This document shows, piece by piece, positions 8,614 through 17,449 of a stretch of 17,449 nucleotides of DNA (position 1 is the stretch's first letter; every line of letters starts with the position of its first letter). A program made the position numbers and the translations under genes. A model generated the notes under the pieces. That model saw only the letters and a program-made list of their open reading frames with translations, was not told where the DNA came from and did no database searches. Location: NCBI GenBank assembly GCA_019693395.1, contig JAAMXP010001598.1, positions 1,026-18,474 on the forward strand, written 5' to 3'. This DNA comes from Ettlia oleoabundans. Its lineage: Eukaryota > Chlorophyta > Chlorophyceae > Chlamydomonadales.

Positions 8614-9335
8614 AGCTTCGGCATTTGAAGACCATGCATGGATAGCTGCACTCCAAGATGTGTGCCTACAACTAGTATTCTATGCTAATGAAGTCGGGGC
8701 TATGATTTCTGTCCTCCACTGTGGAAAGGAGGAGTGACATGTGCGGCAATGCCAGCCAGCCAGGATTATAGCTGCAATGCTGAATTGGACCGCCCTTGCC
8801 AGTACATTTGGCAGGTCCTTCTTTCTTGCAGCTGGGGCTGCATCAGTGCTGGATGCACCCAGCATTGTGGGTGCGCTCGACCCCTAACCGTCCCAATGTC
8901 CCATTGTGGCCCTTTCAAATCTATGTCCCGCTGCTATTAGACCTGTTCAACACCCCCATGCCAGTGTGCCTGCAACACACGACACCATGTTACCTCTAGA
9001 ATTTTGGCGTGCATAACGAATAGGTTGCACTGGAATGTCGCTTGCGGGTGTAAGCACTGCTTATGCTGCCCATAACAAGCTTTCGGAGCCATGTGTTGAC
9101 TGCCCTTTACTTTGGCGATGCAGGGGGTGCAAATGGGTGGATAGGAGGATTGGGGAGGTAACATTTACTCCAAAGAGGCGTGCGTTCTCCCAACTATCTT
9201 CAAATCAAGCACGTGACTTTTCAAGAGTGGGGAAGTATGTCCGGCGCCTAGTGCGCTGGGCCTGCTGAGTCAGGATCCCAAATGCACACAGGATCTTCGC
9301 GCCTCCTGTTGTTCACTCTGCTGTCGCTGCGAACA
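8614..9335 (+). other. 3' UTR and short intergenic region
   Basis: The first about 440 bases are read as the 3' UTR of the 298-residue gene, ending near TGTAA at 9049. The rest should hold the promoter and 5' UTR of the ParA-like gene. Short open frames (for example 9035-9268, 77 codons) have no recognisable content. Confidence 0.5.
9049..9053 (+). terminator. TGTAA polyadenylation signal
   Basis: TGTAA lies 436 nt past the stop at 8613 and before the next gene on the same strand. Confidence 0.5.
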
Positions 9336-12300
9336 ATGCCGCCCAAGAAGCTCGCCTCCTGGTTTTTCAAGGGTGGCGTGGGAAAGACCACCACCGCCAT
9401 CAATGTCGCGGCGGAGCTCGCTCGGCAGGGCTATACCGTAGTCCTGCTGGATTTGATGCGCAGTGCAACTTGAGCAGCATGCTGCTGCCTGTAGCAGTTG
9501 TCGCGCCAGGCGAAGAGCCGGGGGATGGCGTCCCGGCAGATGCGGGAGCCTGGAACGGCGATGAAGACCACGAGGAACCTCAATTGTGCCGGGTGCGACC
9601 ATGCCCGATTGGTCGGAGCGAAAAGGCCTGCCCGTGAAGTGTATTAGGTGCCCCACCTTTGGCGCTTTAAAGCGCCGCCCATCTCTCCGCCCCCGGCATG
9701 AATTCTGTCCTCCTGTTGCGCAGGACGAGTTGAGGGTGGTCCCCTTCGACGATCTAGTGGCTGTGTATCAACAGGAGGCAACACCTAACGCCTACACCGC
9801 CCTCTACCCCTACATGTGCGGCTCCTCAGCTGTCGCCGCTCCCGAGCTGAAAGCGGTGCCCAATTACCAGGAGCGCCTGCTGGTGGGTGCCTGCCAAGTC
9901 AATCTTTTTACGTATCAATTGACGAAAATGTATCTGTTGCATTTGCTCGCTCAAGGCAAGATCCATGCAGGTGTGATAGGAACTGAAGCAACACAGTGCG
10001 TGCTGCCAGCAAAAGTGGGCAAGCGGTCTTGGCTGAACTCCATGTCTGATCGGCTGCATCAACTCCTTACGTGACTGCATCACCCCCTTCCGTATGCAAG
10101 TTCAGGCAGTACTATCCTTGGACATCGCGGCCCTGTCACGACCCGCACGGCATCAGCAGTTTGCTTGCTTACTCACCCTGCCCCACCATCATCACCACTA
10201 CCTCACTAGCCTGCAGCTGCTGCGACACTCCCGTGCATATATTCACACAAACAACCAAACAACACACTCTTTCTCGCCCCATCCCATGTGCAGGTACTGC
10301 CCGGCAGCGACAAGCTCTTCCTTCACGACGAACGCCTGGCTGGCACCAGCCCCTTTGAGAGCTCCAAGCACTCTATCAACTGCTACGGCGCCTTTTCGGA
10401 GCTGTGTCGGGCGCTGGAGGCGCGCTATCAGCTGGACTTCATCGTGGTGGACCTGCAGCCGGGGCAGCGTGCCTCACAAAGGCGATACTGCTCAGGTACC
10501 GTATTGCCTAGCTGCAGTACGGGATGTCAAAGTTAACTCGCCCCACAGTTGATACCGGCAGCTGTGTGTATGAAGCATGGGGCCAAGAACGGCTTAGTCG
10601 ACTATCGCCTTATTACCCTGTATGTTGATTGCTTTGATGTGCTAAAGCTGCAGACAGCTCGATAAATCCTGTTTTCCTTACTGCTGCCAGTCCCCTGCTT
10701 TCCTGGTTATACCCATGCCTGCAGCTGTGACTACATCCTGCCCACTGTGTCCGCCGACTTCTATTCCCTAAGCTCGGCCAAGGCGATGCTGGCGGAGGTG
10801 ATGCCCAAGTGGCTGGACTGGAAGGACAAGGTGGGCGGGTGGTTGGAAGACAGGGTGGGTGGGTGGATGGATGGGTGGGGGTCAGCCAACGTGTCGGGTG
10901 GCTGAAGGGCCTCACCCAACTTGGCTGAAGTGAGATGGGAGCGGCCAGGGTAGGGTTGGAGCTTGCGACGTAGAATCAACCAGGGCATACCTTGCTTCTG
11001 TTTTTTTGTACTCTGCTCTCTGTTCTGCTTCCTTCGCTTTATCCACTGCTGCTGCTGCTGCCTTGTTTCTGCTTCCTTGCTCCCCCATGCAACTGCCGTG
11101 ACGCAACACTGATGCGCCACGCTTCTTTCTACTTCATTGCAGGTGATCGAGCACCAGGCCATCCTGCGCTCCGGCTTGGCACACACGGAGGGTTACCTGT
11201 GGTTCAAAACTGAGCCAGTCAAGATACTGCCCCTGCTGGTGAGTTAATTGCCAAAATGCACTACATGCCGCCCAAATAGGTCTCCTGGCTTAAGGCAGCT
11301 TTCTACGACTGTCAGCGACTTATGCGTTGGCGGCTAAGCCTTGCTGGCTTGCATAGCGTTGTGCATCGCAGCCGCAGTGGACCAGGGCTAGGGTCTCCTG
11401 TTGCAACAAATGCGTGCTGTCCCGCTGTCCCGCCGTACCTCCGTATCGTGCAGATCTGCAAGTACGACTTCTATGGGTCCGGGGAGGTGGTGGAAGACCA
11501 GAGGGTGCCTTTGGCCACCAAGGCTGACTCCCGCTGGCCTAAGGCCTTGGAGCACCTGCTAGTGGGCAGCGCACTGCCTGCGGGGGTGCACCCCATCCCA
11601 GCACGTGTGCGGGCCCTGTTTGTACCTAACAGGGACCCCTCGGGACGGGAGCACATGGTGATTCCCTTCCTGAAGGACATTAGGGTCATCTGCAAGCACA
11701 GGTACGCCCAGTATCGGGGATGGATCTCTGCAGCCTGGCAATTTGCGTGGTCGTTTGCCGATCCAGGGCAGTAGTTGCAAGTGGCATCAATGACCTGCAG
11801 GGCGATGCAGCAAATGGGCGCTGCTGCTGCTCAAACACTTTCAGACAGCCAGCTGCAAGTTTCGAGATGTGCTTGAATGCACATGCATAGCTCACTTACC
11901 AGAAGCGGAGGCTGCATGGCAGTGGCTGTGCAGCTATGCTGCTCCAGCACCCTGCAAACAACCCTGCATCCGGTGCCATGCTGCTGGTTCCCGCCATGCA
12001 AGCCATGCCAGCCCTGGCAGCGGGCAATGTGCTGGCTGCTTATGGATGGCTCTAACTGTCATGCCTTGCTTCTGTTTGCAACATGGTCAGCTTTTTCCCA
12101 CTGTGACAGTGCATTTCGCTGTATTGCAGCCAGGAGTGCCACATCCCCATCCCCACCCTGACTGAAGCCGACATCAGAGGAGTACCCACCAAGCCTTCCG
12201 GGGATGCTTTGCACAGCAGGATGTCGAACCTTAAGTACGCCCAGGCCAAGTACCGCTCACTCGCCGACTGGCTCCTCTGGCTAGAGCCGCGCACCGTTCC

Positions 12301-12418
12301 TCCCACCCAGGCGCCACCCAGCAACCGCCCCACACAATTTACGCCTGGGAACGGGACTGTGCTGGGTGCTGGGGTGGATGGCTTGGTGCAGCAGCTGGCT
12401 GCAGTGGCAGTGAACTGA
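9336..12418 (+). CDS. ParA/Soj-like P-loop ATPase, seven exons, two apparent 1-nt frameshifts
   Basis: ParA-family proteins are ATP-driven dimer switches that position DNA or protein cargo; the cargo here is unknown. Exons are 9336-9592, 9724-9882, 10294-10495, 10725-10830, 11143-11238, 11454-11701 and 12130-12418, giving 452 aa after allowing two missing bases. A deviant Walker A (KGGVGKTTTAINVAA, residues 12-26) is followed by Walker A' with the ParA-type DFDAQCNLSS (39-48), Walker B (FIVVDLQPG, about 189-197) and SCDYILPTVSADFYSLSSAK after it. A Lys at the first GKT-signature position marks the MinD/ParA class; the DxDxQxNLS pattern favours ParA over plastid MinD. Bacterial ParA is about 250-300 aa, so this has a larger insert between the Walker motifs and a C-terminal extension. 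The frame breaks at 9453-9454 (GATTTGATG, one T short) and 10461-10464 (CCGGGGCAG, one G short). I chose ATG 9336 (MPPKK, good AACAATG context); ATG 9282 would add a hydrophobic 18-residue leader. Confidence 0.88.
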
Positions 12419-12928
12419 TGATTGAACAGGAGCAAGCACACGTGGGCCAGACCTCGTTTTGCAAAGCCTGCCCCACATAAGGGCCCAATCAAGGCTCGCA
12501 GAGGCTGATTTGTGATGATACAAACCCCCCTCTGTTCAGGGGAATCACTCCTGCTTATTGTTGGGTTAGTATTACGTGCACAGCCGATTTTCAGGTAACT
12601 ACCGCCTGCCTCGCCTGTCCTGTTGTGCTGTACACCTATCGTGCCTCGCTCAGTGACCGTTGGGGGGATTGCCTGACTAGGAGCTTTAAGTCAGCAGCAT
12701 TCAGGCAGCAGGATTCTTGATGTAATCATGATTATGCGCATTTAAAGCTTCTCCTTACGCCACAGGAGCTTGCATAAACAGCACACATGAGCAGGCACCC
12801 CGGCCGGTCGCTGCCGCCCGCCTGCCAGCTCAGCAAGACAGCAGTTTGCAAACGGCTCATGCATGCAAAACAGAGACGGCCGCGCTGCATCAGCCTCTTA
12901 CATAGGCTTCTGCAGGATAAAATAGACC
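12419..12928 (+). other. 3' UTR of ParA-like gene and promoter of DUF3531 gene
   Basis: About 310 bases to TGTAA at 12721 are read as 3' UTR. The remaining about 200 bases must contain the next promoter and 5' UTR. An 80-codon frame at 12787-13029 overlaps the next start in another frame and looks unstructured. Confidence 0.5.
12721..12725 (+). terminator. TGTAA polyadenylation signal
   Basis: TGTAA lies 303 nt past the ParA-like stop at 12418 and about 200 nt before the next start codon. Confidence 0.55.
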
Positions 12929-15867
12929 ATGCGAACACTCAACTCGGCGACAGCGAGCTGTTCGCCCTCCACAAGCGGCCGGCTGCTGGAGCCACCGGCG
13001 ACCGGAAGAGCTGCGCAAGTGTTTTGTAAGCCGTGCCGCGCGGCACCGGTTGCTAGGCGCATTCACCAGCAACGGCGCCGCGGCACGGCGGCAGCAGCGG
13101 CAGACAAGCCCGACTGGCTCAGGTTGGTGGGCTGGGGCGGCACACCATTCCTGTGTGCATAGGCACAACCCCTCGAAGGCTTACATGGTTTTGAGGGGCA
13201 GACTGGTGGTTGGAAGTTACATTTGAGAAGTCCAACATGCCTTGTTCCGCTGCTGTCTATACGGGTTGCACCAGCAAATGCACTGCTGCGTAATTTGATT
13301 GTCCTGCCCTCAACCACGGTAGGTCGTGCCCTGCTAGGGTGTGTCGTGTCCTCTCCCTCCCTATCCAGCCTCCCTTCCTGCTTGCCATCCTTCTGCAGGG
13401 ACTTGGAGGAGACGGCGCATTTGGACGAGGATGCAGCTAGGCTGCTGGACGGCGCAGGAGGGGACCCTCAGGTGGTGCAGCGGCGCATGCGGGAAGGTGG
13501 GTGCTGCAGATATGCTGGCTCAGAATAGTACAATCAGTGCACATCAGCGTTGCCTGGACAGGGGGAGAGGGATTGAGCCGGGTTGAGAGCAGCAGGGCCG
13601 TCTGTAAGGGCGGCCCGCAAGCTATCCTTGCAGCGGTACCTGCATGGCAGGCCTTCTGCAGATATGCCGCCTTCTGGTTCGCCTGTTGGTGGCCTGCCCT
13701 CCCTTTCCTGTGTGAAAACCTCCTCGTGTTTGCCCCGCTACCTGGCAACGCCCTGGCTGCTGCTGCTGCTGCTGCCGGCCGAAGCTGCTGCGGATGCTCC
13801 CCTGTCTCCTGTTTTTCAACCAACCCACATCCCCTTGAGTTTACTTCCCTACTTTCTTCCCACTCTTGCGTTATCGAACAGCTGGATGCCTTGCAGGTTC
13901 TTTCTCTGCTCCTGCGAAGCTCTTCCCAGTCTTGTTTTGTTGGCTGGCCATGCAGAGATGGACGGAATACAGGCGCGCATCTTGGGCACCAAGTACGGCG
14001 GCGAGGATGCGCCTATGGATGTGAGGTGAGCACCAGTCTCCCACAATCTTGCTCGACCTCGCTGGGATGGACCGGCTTGGTGATTGCGCCTGTAGTAACA
14101 CCCACCCTTACCGCCCCAGCTTGCCTGGCAAGCCCCCCACCCCCAACTCCTCCTTTTCCCCAACAAATCCCACCCACCTGTCCACCTTTCCCGCAGCTTC
14201 CGCAACCCCCTGGATCACTTCAGCCTGTGGATCTGGCTGGAGCTGTACCGCCCACCCAACCAGGCTGACATGGACTTGCTGCAGGTACAACTAGCGGTAC
14301 AATTGGTACAGCCACTACAGGTTTTTGTATGCCTACTTCATGGAGGTGCACTACCGAGTAGCATAGTGCAGTACAGCTGGCAGTGCAGTGTGGCTTTGCT
14401 GTGCTGGGTGGGCCTTTGCCCTGATTGATCCTTCCGTACATTGCGCAAAGAAATTTGCTTCACCTGGTACGTTTATGTTGATGTCAATCCTTGTACTAAT
14501 TGAATATTCTGCCACGTCGGTATTGCCCCTGTTGGTATTGCAGGAGGTATTGAATAGCTGGTACCTGCTGGGGCGGCTGGGAGCTTACAACTCCACCAAC
14601 CTGCAGGCAAGAGCCCATTTCAGCTGTTTGCTGAAAATACTGAGGAAGGAAGCGGCCGCTAGGGTGGAATGCCATGCCACCACATTGAGGACCTTGAGCA
14701 CTTGGTTTCTCAACCATACAATACAAAACCTGCCTGTATGCTCCGCCCCACAAAGCAACATGGCCAACTTACTCGAGTGTCGTTATGTACCGCAAACACA
14801 CCGCAGGTGCTGCACCCACCAACTGTACTGCCACTTCTCTTGTACTGCTGCTGTACTGCAGGTGTTGTACCACCAGGATGGCGACCTTGAGGGCCTAGCT
14901 TATGACGGGGAGGAGGCCGCCTCCATGCCCGCCACCTTCCACGACATGGCACAGCTGGAAGCACAGGGGTGCTGGACGCGCTTCTGGTGGGTGCTTTGTA
15001 GATTGGTTCTGCTGTCGCTTTTGTTTTTTCCAGCACTTTCAAGGAGTCGCGGCGTAGCCAAGCGCAGGTATGGCAATCAGCATGCTTGTGTTGAGCAGGG
15101 TGGGTTGCTTGCGGGGGGCATTTGTGTGCGGCAACTTGCCCAATTTCGCAATCAAGTACATTTGTCAGTATCCTACGCTGCCTGCAATCCTCTCGCACCC
15201 TCCTACCCCATCCACACATGCGCACAGGCTGGACATGGGCACCGCTGATGAGCTGGCTCTTGATGTGCTGATTAATGCGCTTTGCAACGTGTCTAAAGAG
15301 CAGCTGGGCATACGGCAGCTGGTGGTGGGGGGGCAGAACGACGACTGGCCCACGCCACAGGTGGGTGGGTGTGGCGAGTGGCTGGTGGCTGGTGGATGAT
15401 GTAGGGGAGTTGGTATTGGCATGGTGTGATAGAGGTGGTGTTGGTGGTTGTGATGCTGCTGATGTGCATGGTGGTCCTGCGTCCATTGGCAACGATGTCT
15501 TTCAGGCACATGAGGGGCTGCCTGTCTGCATGGGGGTGCATCGCACACCAAGCAACCACCTTTTCATCCTATCGATACTTTCACAACGCTAGCAGCTTGT
15601 TGTACTCTTTTTGAAGTGCGGTTTAAGCTGCCATCGCCATCTCATTTTTGGAATGGATTATACCACGTTGCATTTCCCCATCTGCAACGGGTGTGACGGA
15701 ATTTTTGAACCTGGTATTGCTCATACATCAACACAACCCCCTTGTGACTGCAGCGCGACGAATTCCTGCCAGAAGTGACGATGGATCCGCTGCGGGGGCC
15801 ACGGCGCTTTGGAGATGCCGACGGCGGGGAGGATGGTGAAGAAGATAACGAGGCGTATTTACCTTGA
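12929..15867 (+). CDS. Plastid-type DUF3531 protein, eight exons
   Basis: DUF3531 proteins occur in cyanobacteria and in plastids of plants and algae; their biochemical role is not established. Exons are 12929-13122, 13399-13496, 13956-14025, 14197-14284, 14544-14606, 14862-14986, 15228-15360 and 15754-15867, giving 294 aa with every junction in phase. Residues 1-60 are a transit-like leader rich in A, R, S and P (MRTLNSATASCSPSTSGRLL). The domain runs from about 122 to 257: FRNPLDHFSLWIWLELY, then SWYLLGRLGAYNSTNLQ, ATFHDMAQLEAQGCWTRFW, and LDMGTADELALDVLINAL with IRQLVVGGQNDDWP. Splicing 14986 directly to 15228 gives RFWLDMGTADE, which matches the family pattern WARxWVDLGT; a possible extra exon at about 15035-15067 is therefore not used. 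The C-terminus is acidic (GGEDGEEDNEAYLP). Intron 5 has a GC donor. The family call is from memory of these motifs. Confidence 0.85.
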
Positions 15868-16520
15868 TATTAGCTCTTACGGCTGGAACATACTGATCTC
15901 AACATGTGAATTTGCAGCAGTTGACCGTTGTGAAGTGGCAGGGCAGGAGCGGCGCAAGGGCTGCCGCTGTTGCAGCAGCTGTGGAATGAGGTGGCCGCAC
16001 GCAAGGCCTTGTTAACGAGTTATTGGCAAGTGTGAATGGGAATCCGGGGAGGCTGCGAGTAGTACCGGCCTGCTCGAATTGTGCCACGTTGCAGAGCGGT
16101 GTGCCCCATCATCGGCCTGAAGGAATCGATACAACACTTTCGGATTTCGACGGGTTCTTCATTGCTTTAGTTTGCATACATTGGTGCAGCAGGTGAGCGA
16201 GTGCAGGGGGCAGGTTGTCAGGTTGCTAATACGGCGCGGTATACCGCTGGCCAACAACAGCTCACAAAACGACAGGCGGTTGTTCAAGCTGCAGTTGTGT
16301 CATCTTCCGCTGTATGTCGAGTGCCCCACCTCGTCCGGGCTGACATCACTTTGCACGCTCGGCTCCCTCTGCCCATCCCGATCAAGAGTTAAGCATCCGT
16401 GACAGACTCCATCCCAAGCCAGCGCTGGCTAACTCCTGCCTTCCACACCACTGGCGCCGCGGCTGGCGCACAACTTTGCGCCCGTCTGCAGCTGCCGCAG
16501 GCTGCTGCTCAGCTGACTCT
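15868..16520. other. 3' UTR and intergenic region, no gene seen
   Basis: The stretch holds the DUF3531 3' UTR and the promoter and 5' UTR of the next gene. I found no TGTAA in it, unlike the three preceding intergenic regions. A TTTGCAG acceptor near 15918 opens a 23-codon frame (QLTVVKWQGRSGARAAAVAA) that could be an alternative 3' exon, but no matching donor was found. Confidence 0.5.
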
Positions 16521-17449
16521 ATGAGCGCCATGTCAACAGAGGAGGATGCGGATCAGCAGAAGAAGTACCTCAAATGGAGTGACGAGTAAGCAACATGTAC
16601 AGCATTATTTGTGTTATTTCATGTCTTGAAACTGGGCCACAGTCTCCGCCTGTGCTCTTCTGTCTGCGCGTGTCTGCACTTCCCTCCTGCTCACAGTACC
16701 TGCCTGCCTGCACCTCCTGCCATGCATACAGGCTACAGGAGGCTTATCTAGAAGCCCTAAATCAGTGTGGGGGGCTGCAGGAGGCCCGCCCCAAGACACT
16801 GCTCAGCATGCTGCAGGCAAGCTTGTACTGCCTCTGCTTTGTACTCCCCCACCCCCAAACGTTTTTGGTCGGCTGTAAACTTGTACATGGTGTAGCCGAG
16901 GCAGGGGGGTGGGCAATATTGCAGGTGTTTGGCGTTGCTTAGGGCTTAGGGTGTACAGTGGCGGTGTCAGGCTGCAGTGCAAGCAGCTGTGCTGTGCTGA
17001 GCCGTGCAGACAGCTGTGCTGTCCGTGGCTGCCAGCGTGGTGCAGCACCCAGCACCCGCGTTGCACAAACCGGGGCATTGCCGCCCGCGCTGCTGTAGCA
17101 ACACGCAGATGAGCTGAGCTGTACAGGCACTGAGTGTTGTGGTTGGCAGTGGGGGTGTGGCGGAGCCCGCGGCACCCATGGAGCAAATACCAGCAGTGCT
17201 CTCTCTCTCTTTCTCTCAGCAGTAGCGGTGCCAGGCACCGGTTGCAGCAGCATGGCTTGCTCGATGTGCTGGTGCCTTGCCTGTCAGCCGGTTAGCAAAC
17301 GCTAAGCAGCTGTTGTGCAGCTGCAAATGCCGCACTTAGCAATATCAGCACTGATCTGGACCACCAGTACTGCTTCGGGTACAACTGTTACTATTAAAGT
17401 GAGAACACCACATCCACGGCTTTGCCGGCGCGCCCCCCCACCCCACCCC
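16521..17449 (+). CDS. GARP/G2-like Myb transcription factor, 5' exons only
   Basis: GARP proteins are nuclear DNA-binding factors with one Myb-like helix-turn-helix domain; Chlamydomonas PSR1 (phosphate starvation) and plant GLK and MYB-CC factors belong here. Exon 1 is 16521-16585 (MSAMSTEEDADQQKKYLKWS) and exon 2 is 16732-16816, joined in phase. The joined product KYLKWSDELQEAYLEALNQC plus GGLQEARPKTLLSML aligns with the family pattern RLRWTPELHxxFVEAVNxLGGxxxATPKxILxLM. The second half (GLTxxHVKSHLQKYR in relatives) should come from a later exon. After exon 2 the only plausible donor is GC (CAG/gcaagc) at 16817. I could not find the next exon before the window ends. The Myb domain starts close to the N-terminus. 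His of the ELH motif is Gln here. Confidence 0.65.
17198..17219 (+). repeat. Polypyrimidine (CT)n tract with AG
   Basis: An almost pure CT run ends in CAG. It looks like a 3' splice site on the plus strand but may only be a microsatellite. Confidence 0.5.
17428..17449. other. Terminal C-rich run
   Basis: The last bases are almost all C with two A. They mirror the poly-G at the start and support reading the window as a whole contig or gap-bounded piece. Confidence 0.5.

Larger units (their letters stand above)
16817..17449 (+). other. Intronic or unresolved sequence to the window end
   Basis: This is presumably the GARP gene intron. It contains repeated CAGCTGTGCTGT words (near 16984 and 17011) and a strong CT-rich tract ending TCTCAG at 17219. 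An open stretch behind that acceptor (17220-17295) reads RHRLQQHGLL, vaguely like the missing HVKSHLQKYR helix, but it fits the phase of the GC donor poorly and is not accepted as an exon. Confidence 0.35.

Noticed and set aside
9282..9335. Upstream ATG giving the ParA-like protein an 18-residue hydrophobic leader
   Set aside because: The leader is short, the inner ATG has better context (AACAATG), and MPPKK directly before the P-loop strand is typical of cytosolic ParA; kept only as an alternative.
13437..13823. 128-codon minus-strand frame across DUF3531 intron 2
   Set aside because: It lies over exon 2 and intron of a well-supported plus gene and is compositionally biased.
15035..15067. 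Possible extra DUF3531 exon after a TTTTTTCCAG acceptor (CTFKESRRSQAQ)
   Set aside because: Using it breaks phase into a stop in the next exon, while skipping it gives RFWLDMGTADE, the family pattern.
14710..15492. 260-codon minus-strand frame
   Set aside because: It is antisense to DUF3531 exons 6-7 and their introns, with Pro/His-rich composition and no domain.
16172..16402. 76-codon plus-strand frame before the GARP gene
   Set aside because: It has no family signal, overlaps a similar frame in another phase, and is better read as intergenic or 5' UTR.
16938..16952. CTTAGGG repeated about twice, resembling telomere sequence
   Set aside because: Two copies are too few, and it lies inside a probable intron rather than at an end.

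Overview
This window looks like nuclear DNA of a green alga, most likely chlorophycean. The genes are split into many short exons (about 60-290 nt) by introns of about 90-430 nt with GT-AG or GC-AG ends and pyrimidine-rich TGCAG acceptors. The coding sequence is GC-rich. TGTAA, the usual chlorophycean poly(A) signal, lies downstream of three of the plus-strand genes. Two N-termini look like plastid transit peptides. I saw no rRNA, tRNA, CRISPR array or bacterial-style operon. The window starts with 21 G and ends in a C-rich run, so these look like contig or gap edges, and the genes at both ends are cut off.

Layout. A minus-strand gene for a secreted leucine-rich-repeat protein with plant-type repeats runs from 1814 to beyond the left end. 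Everything supported to its right is on the plus strand, head to tail: a weak small membrane-protein candidate (2005-2347), a small membrane protein of unknown function (3409-4550), a 298-residue probably plastid-targeted helical protein (6321-8613), a 452-residue ParA-like ATPase (9336-12418), a 294-residue plastid-type DUF3531 protein (12929-15867), and the first two exons of a GARP/G2-like Myb transcription factor (16521 onward). I built exon structures by hand from splice sites, reading-frame phase and family motifs. All junctions reported for the five well-supported complete or partial genes keep phase, apart from two 1-nt deficits in the ParA-like gene.

The main points of interest are these. 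The ParA-like gene has no obvious transit peptide and carries two one-base homopolymer contractions that break its frame but look like sequence errors. A diverged direct duplication of about 0.5 kb sits at 2609-3107 and 5733-6204, each copy upstream of a plus-strand gene. An eight-residue repeat in the 298-residue protein is identical in protein although six of eight codons differ. Two introns use GC donors. I see no evidence that these genes act as one system: receptor-like LRR, ParA ATPase, plastid proteins and a transcription factor are a normal mixed eukaryotic neighbourhood.
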